DNA of 64,000 nucleotides from contig NC_092087.1 of NCBI RefSeq assembly GCF_045679555.1, positions 87,828,390-87,892,389 of the forward strand, written 5' to 3'. Positions 55,271 through 64,000 of the stretch are shown here, one piece after another. The translations under genes and the position numbers were made by a program. A model generated the notes under the pieces. It did no database searches. It saw only the letters and a list, made by a program, of their open reading frames with translations, and was not told the origin of the DNA. Each line of letters begins with the position of its first letter. Position 1 is the stretch's first letter. The DNA is from Salvelinus alpinus (Eukaryota > Chordata > Actinopteri > Salmoniformes > Salmonidae).

Positions 55271-57150
55271 GTTAACAACGAAGGTAAAATGTACTATTCA
55301 ACTAGCGATTAAGTTAGCTAACTCCGGGAGCAAACATCTGCAATAAGAAGTCTACTTCAAACTGGAAACTGTTCAGAATATTGTGGATTGAGATTCCTGC
55401 ACATTCTGGAGTCTACATTATTTTTGATTGTGCATCCTCATGCCACTAGATGGCACTTTTGTAATAATGAAGAATAACAAAAGATGGGTTAGTTTACAAC
55501 GGGCAGAAGGTCGTGTGTTGTGATTCTGGATGGCCAGATAATTAGCAACAATGACAAGAAGCTGCCTTGTGGGGAATCGTATGTGTCTCTTTTCAGCTAG
55601 TTATCTAACCAGCACCTGTAATGATGTATTTGAGAGTCAACAAGTGCTCAATGTGCAAATGTATTTATCTTTTCAATGAACATTGGAGATGAAATCTAGT
55701 TTCCATGTTGTCAACAATCTAAGCCAACCCAGTGTGTTTTGCCCCATAGTTGCGCAAGCATCAGTTTGTTGCTAAACAACCAACCTTATCATTTGGGGCG
55801 TAAAACAGAGGTATACTGGACCCCCTAAAAACATACCACTTCGATACAGCTACGACTAGAAGTGACTTTTCGTAACAGGTGCAGACATCGCTGGGGGAAG
55901 TAGTTTGGGGGCGTCATATTTCCGTTAGGGAACGCCTACTCTGTGAAGTGCACGTGTGCAATAACTCAATTCGCCTTTGCACTCCTTCTAAACAATGCCA
56001 TATTTGGAAACTTTGAAAATCGTAAAGTCTACAAAACTTAGTCCACTCTGTTCGTAACCGTTTATAGTATTGGGAACAGAAAACTGTATTGAGATCAAAT
56101 GTTTAATCGATGAGAAGATTTGCAGAATGTCTGCAATTCCATCTTCTCCCATCTCATTCTATCTTCTCCCATTGCCGGCAACTGGGCTTCCTCTCACTAC
56201 CATATTTGGTAGTGAGTGGAAACGCCAAGCGGATGCTTCACATTTATACACCCAGTGAAATATCTGTTCAAATGTCAGATGTGTTCAGACTGACATGGCT
56301 ACTCTAGTTGTCATGGTAATGGCGGGTGTGTGCAGGCTGCATAGGCTGATTGGTGGTGGTGCCCATTCTTCCTCTCAATCAGAAGTTGTTTTGTAGCATG
56401 CAGTCTACCCGAGATGCTTTTAATGTTCGATATGAAAGTCTACCCCAGATGCTTTTAATGTTCGATATGAAAGTCTCCCCCAGTTGCTTTGAATGTTTGA
56501 AATCTTAGTGTAAGAACACTTTTAAAGCCTCAAAGGGTAAGACGATCCAACTTTCAAAAATAGTCCTTTTTGGCTAGCCACAGCATTCAACTAGCTAGCT
56601 ATGTAGCTGTTTAGCTTTCACATTCAAGCGTTCAAACAATGAACAAACTTGTGAGCTACCAGATGTTCTTGTCAAACTGTCAAGAGAGTAGCTAGCAAGC
56701 AACAATATATGCTAAATCACAGTCTAGAAACCACTTAAGGGCATTTGACCTTTCAGACAAGTCACATGGCCAGGAATCAGATTTATGTGATTTCAAAATG
56801 TGGCTTGAAATATCTGATTCCATGTGCTTTTTGTCTGTGCAGACTACAGGAAAAATATCAGATTTGACTCAACTATATACATATTTTTTTTGTATTTGAG
56901 TCAAACTTCAAACTGCCACTCTGGCGTTGCAGTTGGGTTGGACATAAAACTAGAAAACATTTATTTGACAGGTATAAAATCTGTTCTTCGTTTGCGTTGA
57001 CTTTGACATGATTAAGATTTGACATATCAAAGATATTTAATTTGGGGCTTTCTGCAGAGGCCAAAGCGAATCGGATGACGATCTGATTTCCGGTCAGTTT
57101 TTCTCTTACTTGCAAAACAGTACTTGGTTATGATTTGAGCAAGATACATT
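55271..57150. other. No gene recognised upstream of pprc1
   Basis: About 1.9 kb with no supported open frame. A 35-bp tandem lies at 56402-56505. 'cactagatggcacttttgta' near 55444 and several palindromic words could belong to unknown repeats. Confidence 0.5.
56402..56505. repeat. 35-bp tandem repeat, nearly 3 copies
   Basis: agtctacccgagatgctttt plus aatgttcgatatgaa starts at 56402, 56437 and (diverged) 56472. Confidence 0.85.
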
Positions 57151-57175
57151 GATCCCAGATCTGCGTTTACCGGTA

Positions 57176-57274
57176 ACTTCCGTGTGCTGGCGACCACGTG
57201 TCGGTGCGCTGACCAATGGCAACGCTACTAGCTATAGCTGAACGAAGCCATGTGAGGATCTGTAAAATGGCGGC
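57176..57274 (+). promoter_or_regulatory. Probable proximal promoter of pprc1
   Basis: Within 100 bases of the start codon are an ETS/GABP-like acttccg (57176-57182), an E-box cacgtg (57195-57200), a CCAAT (57213-57217) and a YY1-like aaaatggcggc (57264-57274) that overlaps the ATG. This combination fits a growth-regulated housekeeping promoter. The transcription start is not visible and use of these sites is inferred. Confidence 0.5.
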
Positions 57275-60200
57275 GCAGTGGCGTGGAAAAGATCAGCATA
57301 TAATCACCGGCAACACGGACTTTCTGACCACAAACACATTCAATGAGGTACGGCTTTGATACATAATTTTTCTGCATACATGTGGCCAAATAAAAATTAC
57401 TTGTACCACTTGGCTTGGACTATTTTTCGTGTTTGAAAAAGGCAAACCAGCACGCGGTGCCTACACGTGGATGTGAACGGCTAGTAGTAGCTAACGTTAG
57501 CTGCGAGTCGCATGGTGGCATGGGAAAATAACTACTGGTGACACAAGTATTCAACTATAATGTCTCCATTATTTCACGATTTAGTTCGGCATAAAACAAT
57601 TTCATTGGCTTTCTGCAAAGTAATACCTGTCTAAGTTGCCGTGACAGTAAATGTAATGTGCTATAATTATGTAAGGAGTCAGCCAAGTTTCTTCTCTACT
57701 CGGAAAAGGCGATGTTCTGTCTGCTGCTAACGTTTATAGTTGCTGGACACCTAAAGACTGGTCGTGTTGGGTATGCGGAAGCTGGCAACAATGAATTGTC
57801 GGTTGGCGTCAATCAAAAGCAAATGATAAGATTCAATTGTTGAGTTTATTCTGCATTCACGTGGCTGCCGATATGCATATTTAGCAAAGTACTGGAACGT
57901 ACACACTCACTGTCCCATACATATTCAGACAGGGACACGTTACTTTTGTAATGTTGTAACTGTTACGGTCCAAGTGTTGGGCATGTTACCTATGTCAACC
58001 ATGGGCTCATACAGAGGTACATCTAATTCCGCTACAATACACCCTTATTTTACTCGTTTTTATAGCATTGCATTTCAATTGCCTTTGCGTACCACCCATT
58101 TCAGTAAATATTCTCCATATATCATTAACACCTGTCAACACTGGTCTCACACCCAGGGTCTTGTTTTACTGAACTAACTATAGCCGCTCTACTCTTGTGG
58201 GAAACATTCATGATAAACAGAGTTGTAGCTAGTGTGATTGTATAGGCCTGACATTGACGTTAATAGGAGTGAGTGTCAGGCACCTAGTAGCCTACAATGG
58301 CCTATTTCAACGCTGTCCACGTCTTTGTACTACTGTACTATCCCCGCTCAATTAAAATAATTTATATTTCCTGAGAGGTAATGAGGGATTAGTGCATAGG
58401 GACCCAATGGGCTCTGGTCCAAAGTAGTGTACTATATAAGGAATAGGGTACCATTTGGAACGTGCTCAATAATAAATAAAGGCCAAATAAAAAAATAACG
58501 TTACGCGACGCTTTTCTGTTTTCCCCAGTCTGAGCATTTTACAATGCTCCCATTGTTACTGTTCGCAGTCGGATCTCATCTCCCACACACTGATTGGTTG
58601 GGTGACACTGAGAAAAGAACACTGACTGGAAACTCTCCCAAATGCCACCCTACTCCCTATAGTGCACTACTTTAGACCAGAGAATGGGCCTTGGTCAAAA
58701 GTAGTGCACTGCACTTCATATGTAATAGGATGCCATATGGGATGCAGCTTGTGACTATCACGTTTCTCAAGATCCATTTGGATCTATAAGCCCTGGTCAT
58801 AAGTAGTGCACTGCGTTTGGGAATAGGGTGTAGGGACGTAGGCCCATAATCATATTATAGACAGACAGTGTCCCAGCAACAACCACCACCACACCCAGGG
58901 AGGGGCCCGTTGTTGTCAAGGAGTGAGAGTGCGGACTAGTGTGCTATGGGCTAACTGTCACTTTTTATGACAAGCCAACTCATGTCCTTATGATGCGAGA
59001 CACTTTGTGCTGCTGTTTTTACACCTTGTTGGATACATCAAACTGAAGAGTGGGAATGACTGTCCGAACATTCCCCTCCGCCCCCGCCACAGGGCTCTTC
59101 AACAGTCTGAAAACATGCACCCACACTCATTCTGATGGGAGGAAGCATACAAACGCAGCCTCAACAAACACTAATGACTAGCAGCTTGTTTTATTGTATT
59201 CAGACTGCCCTTTGAGTTATGTTACTCAAGTGTCTTTTAGTAGAAATGTGTTAACTTTCTCAATCTTTCCTTAATTAATTTTACATTTACATTTTAGTCA
59301 TTTAGCAGACGTTCTTATCCAGAGCGACTTCCCCCCATCCTTCCTCTTTGCCACTTTCTGTAAATACATTAAAGAAGAACGTAAGAAGGGAGGGACCTTT
59401 GGACTTTCTCCTCCAATACGGTTGGGAAAGAGACGAGGAGATGGGATGTGGGGAATCACAAAAAGACTTATGATCGAGCAACTGTTTCTGTAGGCTGCGT
59501 TTACACAGGAGGCCCAATTCAGATATTTTTGCTTGCTCTTTTGACCAATCAGATCAGATCTTTTTCCAATAATTGGGCAGCCTATTTGCCTGACTCGTGA
59601 TTGAACTTGTTCTCCCTTTCTGATCTTGTTGCTTGTTACAGGCTGTCCTGGGTAAAGGGGAAGTCAGTGATCTGGAAATGGACACTCACTCCTGCCTGGA
59701 CCCTTCCATCCTGGCTATGTTTGAAGACTCCGCCGTAACTGCAGAGGTCAGTATCAGGACACAATGTTGGCCAACATTCAGATATACAGATATTCATTAC
59801 GCTGATTCTGTTGTAAAACGTTTCTTAAAAGAAGGCAAACGAAACGGGGAGGGAACTACCTGAATTTGTCCTAGAAACTCTAACTTTGTTGTTTGCTACC
59901 GTTTGGGTCTTAAACGGTTTCCGTAATGAATATGCCCCTGATGTAGACCCTGTTCCCATCCGAGACAGGTTCTACATCAGTGGTTCCCAAACTTCAGGTC
60001 GGGACCCAATCTGGGGTCCCCTGAGAAAATGTGTGATCTTATCAAACAAATTAAGATTTTTTAGAATCTTCCAATGGGTCTAGAGTAGAACCTTTTAGTG
60101 TCAACTAAGGGCCGTTTACACTATTAGAATGCTCTTTCCTGTCGTTATTATGAGTTGGGACAGCCTGCGGGACCTAAAGTTGAGGAAATATCAACACGCA

Positions 60201-63200
60201 GCGTTAACTAGGGAATATCATGTTTCCAAGTGGGGTCCCCTGCATTTTCTAGTGTCCATTTGGAGTCGTGTGCAGAAAAACTCCTGGTTTACAGTAACTT
60301 GTCCAATTAGAAACAGAAATGAGAGATGCCAGTTGTATTATTTTTAATTAATTCAATTTATTTCAGAAATGAATGACATTTGTTTTTCAGACTAGGAGCA
60401 GACTGGATGAGGAGAGTGAGTCCACGTTGTTGACAGCTCTAACAGAGATACTGGACAGTGTTGACGATGAGACCCTGTCTCCCTTTGACACCCTGCCTGA
60501 AACTGGGCTCTTCTCTGACCAGAGGCTACGGGACAACTCACCGGTGGGTAAAACCAAGTGTGGGTCTGTGTGTGTGATTCAGAGTAACCAGCAGTCCTAC
60601 TCTGAGACGCTGTGTGAATACAGTCCCAGGTGTTGTTGATTTGATGACAATCAGGGGTACTGCTTTTATTTTGGTTTTATCTGGAAGTCATGGTGAAAAT
60701 GGTGTCTGTGGGAGGACGTGATTGTTGTTTTGTAATTACTGTATTTCTCCTGTTTGGTGTGTTTCTCCAGTTGAGGCGGCTGCTGAGTTTCACACGGTCT
60801 CCACCTGATAAAGAAGCACTCTTTCGTTCCATAAAGACCCCCTCTTCATCTTCATCCCCCTCTTCCTCTGTTGGAAAGGTAGAAACCTCATCCCTTTCTG
60901 TTTTATGGAAGTGTGTGTGTGTCAGATTAAAATTAGCCGTACTACTACTGGTAATCCCACCCGTTAATCTAGGTTTACAGAGGTCATTTCAATGATAAAA
61001 GAACCACTAGAAGAGTGCTCTCCAACCCTGTTCCTGGAAGCTATCCTCCTGTAGGTATTCACTCCAACCCTGTTCCTGGAAGCTATCCTCCTGTAGGTAT
61101 TCACTCCAACCCTGTTCCTGTAAGCTACCCTCCTGTAGGTTTTCACTCCAACCCTGTTCCTGGAAGCTGCCCTCCTGTAGGTTTTCACTCCAACCCTGTT
61201 CCTGGAAGCTATCCTCCTGTAGGTTTTCACTCCAATCCTGTTCCTGGAAGCAACCCTCCTGTAGGTATTCACTCCAACCCTGTTCCTGGAAGCTATCCTC
61301 CTGTAGGTTTTCACTCCAACCCTGTTTCCTGAAGCAACCCTCCTGTAGGTTTTCACTCCAACCCTGTTCCTGGAAGCTATCCTCCTGTAGGTTTTCACGC
61401 CAACCCTGTTCCTGGAAGCTATCCTCCTGTAGGTTTTCACTCCAACCCTGTTCCTGGAAGCAACCCTTCTGTAGGTTTTCACTCCAACCCTGTTCCTGGA
61501 AGCAACCCTTCTGTAGGTTTTCACTCCAATCCTGTTCCTGGAAGCAACCCTCCTGTAGGTTTTCACTCCAATCCTGTTCCTGGAAGCAACCCTCCTGTAG
61601 GTTTTCACTCCAACCCTGTTCCTGGAAGCAACCCTTCTGTAGGTTTTCACTCCAATCCTGTTCCTGGAAGCAACCCTCCTGTAGGTTTTCACTCCAATCC
61701 TGTTCCTGGAAGCAACCCTCCTGTAGGTTTTCACTCCAACCCTGTTCCTGGAAGCTATCCTCCTGTAGGTTTTCACTCCAATCCTATTTGTAACTAACCT
61801 GGGGTGTATTTATTACGTCTTGCAACGGAAACCGTTTACTGTTTAAGAAGCAAACATAATGAAACGGGGAGGGTCCTACTTGAATTTGTCCAATAGAAAC
61901 TCGCTCTGCCTACAAGAAAATCTCTTGCACAGTTCGTTTTGTATACTAAGTCTTGCGTAGTTGGTTTTGTATACTAAGTCTTGCGTAGTTCGTTTTGCAT
62001 ACTAAGTCTTGCGTAGTTCGTTTTGCATACTAAGTCTTGCGTAGTTCGTTTTGCATACTAAGTCTTGCGTAGTTCGTTTAGCATACTAAGTCTTGCGTAG
62101 TTCGTTTTGTATACTAAGTCTTGCGTAGTTCGTTTTGTTTCGGTATGTTGCATTGAAAGGGGCTAACATTTCGTTGATTCGATCCCAATTCCCACAGTAG
62201 AGGGAAACGTTGATAGTGTTAACTAACGGGGGAAACTAGAAAGTCGAGTGAGGTTCAGTCTCATGCTTCTCTGCGCGGGCTGATATTTAATCTGCGTGGC
62301 AGTCCGAGGCGAGCTGCGCCCCCACGCATGCACCGTCACGCAAAGAAAATAATTCTGTCGAGGGGCACTTTGAAGATGCTGGAACAGTCAACATTTACTT
62401 TTCCTCTGCAAACAAAACAAGTTACGAATAGAAAAATCGGACAACCCCATTGTAGAATTATCTATTTCTATGCAAGATAAATATTCCTCTCGAGGCACAT
62501 TCACGTTATGAGTACCATAGGAAGAGCCCTGCGCTGGAGTAACTTGTTTGATTTCAAATAAGAAAAACGGTTAAAGATTTACATTCGTTTTAATGTACTA
62601 AATAAAATGTCTATCATAATGAATTTGACATACATTAGTATGGGATTGGGTTGTGTCATAGTTTGGAAATCATATACAAAAAATATTAGTGTACTAGACT
62701 ATGGGATTGAGTTTGTCATGAAAAATATTACAGAGAATGATATCTTTATTAAAAATAGAGAAATGGCGAGCACGATTATGAGCATAGCTGGCTCTGCTGG
62801 AATAACAGTCTTGACGTCATTCTTCCTTACAGGTTGAGACAGTCATTACTGACAGACCCAGGAGGGCTAGGCTAACTCCCAGAGCCCAGGGCTCTTCCAC
62901 ATCCATACAGAGGAGCGATGGAGAGGTCCACATTCACAGTCCGCCTCGGGGCTTCAATCTGACCAATCAGGACTCGGGAAAACTTTTCCTTGACCAATCA
63001 GAAGTCAGAGCGCTGAACTCTGTAGAGAAGGACCATGGCTACTCCTCTACAGTGTCCCTGGTGGACCTGGTGAAACTCATGCACCCCTACTGCCTGAGGG
63101 TGTGCCTGGATGAGGAGGAGAAGGACTGGGTCGGCACATCCAGGCAGGAGGCCTCCTCCCTGGGGGAACGGAGCGCGGACCAGAGAGTACCCCTGGAGGG

Positions 63201-64000
63201 CGAGGTGTGGAGGTATACGAAGCCTGGTTCGGAAGAGAGCGATGAGGAAATTGATGTGGACGGATCAGATGACGAGTGTCCCTCGGGAGGAGGGATGAAG
63301 GATGAGAAAGAGGGGGGTGGAGAACAGGGAAGTAAAGGTGAAGAAGTGAAGCAACTAAAAAGTCTACTTGTGAAGTGGGACGTGTCCCAAGAAGGCCAGA
63401 AGACCAAGAACAAAAAAAGAGTGAGCTTCGGACCCGTCCTGGTGACATCCTACGAGCTACCAGAAACAGACGAACTTGACTTAAACGTGCTCCCGGACTT
63501 GAGCGAGCTCACCAGCCAAATCCCCATTTTTGACTTCAACAACGACACGAAAACAACGACCATTTCCCTCACAACATCCTCTCCAGAGTCTTCAGCAGCA
63601 TCGTCAAAGGACAACCAACACCCGGTTGTAACTGACATACCTGAAAGGACCGGAGATAAGTCGTCGTCGGAGCCTCCACCACAGCAAGGCGAGTCCAAGC
63701 CCAGACCGGCCCTCAGTCTTCAGCAGTACCGCCTGCTGCGCCAGCAGAAAATACTACCCCTGGTGGTGAAACCTGAGAATTACACCACCAAATGGCCCTC
63801 TCTACCTGAAACCCCCAAGGAGTTGCCTCCTATACCCTATTTGCAAGGACCTAAATATAACGTTTTGGGACCAACGACCACACATCATTACATAGGAAGT
63901 AAAACAGGGGATGATGTCAGTGGATTCAAGCCTATATCTAAGACTAGGACAAAGATTGTCTCTCCTGCTTGTCCCAGTAAACCTGGTAAAGGCATTGGCA
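57267..64000 (+). CDS. pprc1: PPRC1, PGC-1-related transcriptional coactivator (5' part, runs off the window)
   Basis: Exons: 57267-57347 (MAAQWRGKDQHI), 59642-59746 (LEMDTHSCLDPSILAMFEDS), 60391-60543, 60771-60878 and 62833 to beyond 64000. All have GT/AG sites and phase 0, and everything is open. Exon 3 holds the acidic activation segment LLTALTEILDSVDDETLSPF, characteristic of the PGC-1 family. Exon 4 starts with LRRLLSF, an LxxLL nuclear-receptor box, followed by a Ser-rich stretch. Exon 5 has STVSLVDLVKLMHPYCLR (conserved in PGC-1 members), an acidic tract near 63240-63300, RVSFGPVLVTSYELPETDEL and WPSLPETPKELPPIP, found also in mammalian PPRC1. The C-terminal RS and RNA-recognition domains must lie beyond the window. 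The protein acts in the nucleus with NRF1 and other factors to drive mitochondrial biogenesis genes in response to growth signals. Intron 4 carries two minisatellites; intron 1 is about 2.3 kb. Confidence 0.95.
58390..58835. mobile_element. Palindromic element remnants in pprc1 intron 1
   Basis: Three arms: 58395-58466 ('aaagtagtgtactatataag', 'gaatagggtaccatttgg'), 58630-58746 (two arms, 'aatgccaccctactccctat' and 'gtcaaaagtagtgcactgca') and 58785-58832. Same family as 14265. Confidence 0.75.
59281..59332 (-). mobile_element. SINE core fragment in pprc1 intron 1
   Basis: 'tttagtcatttagcagacgt' and 'tcttatccagagcgacttcc' are a widespread fish SINE core in antisense. Confidence 0.7.
61015..61795. 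repeat. 42-bp minisatellite in pprc1 intron 4, about 18 copies
   Basis: The unit is tccaaccctgttcctggaag followed by ctatcctcctgtaggttttcac. The period is 42 (tccaaccc at 61021 and 61063). The unit and the boundary word 'gtaactaacctg' (61790) match one arm of a common palindromic fish repeat, so it was probably seeded there. Open on the minus strand as a by-product (RVASRNRIGVKTYR). Confidence 0.93.
61921..62145. repeat. 28-bp minisatellite in pprc1 intron 4, about 8 copies
   Basis: The unit is ttgcgtagttcgttttgcat plus actaagtc. The period is 28 (61981 and 62009). Confidence 0.93.

Noticed and set aside
60964-61776. Minus-strand 270-codon repeat protein (RVASRNRIGVKTYR)
   Set aside because: Antisense to an intronic 42-bp array of pprc1; no start context, domains or splice support.
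62607-62837. 76-codon frame with a hydrophobic segment just before pprc1 exon 5
   Set aside because: It runs through the splice acceptor in a different frame from exon 5 and lies in an intron; membrane-like composition follows from AT richness.

Overview
The window is vertebrate, fish nuclear DNA, almost certainly from a salmonid (trout, salmon or charr). The evidence is the spliced genes (a PGC-1-related coactivator and MHC class II chains), a dense load of Tc1-like, hAT, PIF/Harbinger, L2 and L1-type elements, and palindromic repeats with 'tagtgcactac' and 'gatgtaggat' cores that I know as abundant in salmonid genomes. No bacterial or phage feature is present. One 100-base run of N (9621-9720) marks an assembly gap.

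Three host loci stand out. (1) An MHC class II alpha gene on the minus strand (31625-33217) has four exons that splice into an unbroken 235-residue chain, with an X/Y-box-like promoter just upstream. (2) An MHC class II beta gene, also minus (16478-17903), has good beta-1, beta-2 and transmembrane exons, but I cannot find its leader or last exon. A second beta copy lies inverted on the plus strand (43165-46733) and is a broken pseudogene. (3) pprc1 (PGC-1-related coactivator) starts at 57267 on the plus strand, and five exons run to the window edge.

Layout. 1-5690: an L2-like LINE split by a 5'-truncated L1-type LINE. 5990-13000: four minisatellites and LINE tails. 13600-16470: hAT-type and other non-autonomous elements, a solo LTR and a SINE. 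16478-17903: the class II beta gene. 18300-24100: a LINE ORF1 piece, several minisatellites and a hAT transposase gene split by an LTR-bearing retroelement. 25600-31600: Tc1 copies, an LTR-like insertion and a 37-bp array that runs up to the class II alpha stop codon. 33480-42680: more Tc1 copies, one of them holding a nearly whole Ty3/Gypsy-type LTR retrotransposon (35616-40610). 43165-46733: the beta pseudogene, containing a Tc1 that itself contains a solo LTR. 46860-53514: a YqaJ-type nuclease fossil, then an L2 LINE, and inside that LINE an apparently intact PIF/Harbinger transposon (48144-52603) with both of its genes open. 54040-55270: a second, decayed DDE transposase. 57150-64000: pprc1 with its promoter.

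Two themes recur. First, tandem arrays (periods 26, 27, 28, 29, 32, 37, 39, 42 and 46 bp) make up about 9 kb, and several have clearly grown out of a transposable element whose two halves still flank the array; one is even in frame with a transposase. Second, nested insertions with readable target-site duplications give a relative time order of events. The most notable single element is the Harbinger copy: matching terminal inverted repeats, a CAG target duplication, an open eight-exon Myb/SANT-like partner gene and an open four-exon HARBI1-like transposase. All coordinates and splice sites were read by eye from the sequence, and family names come from recall without database searches.
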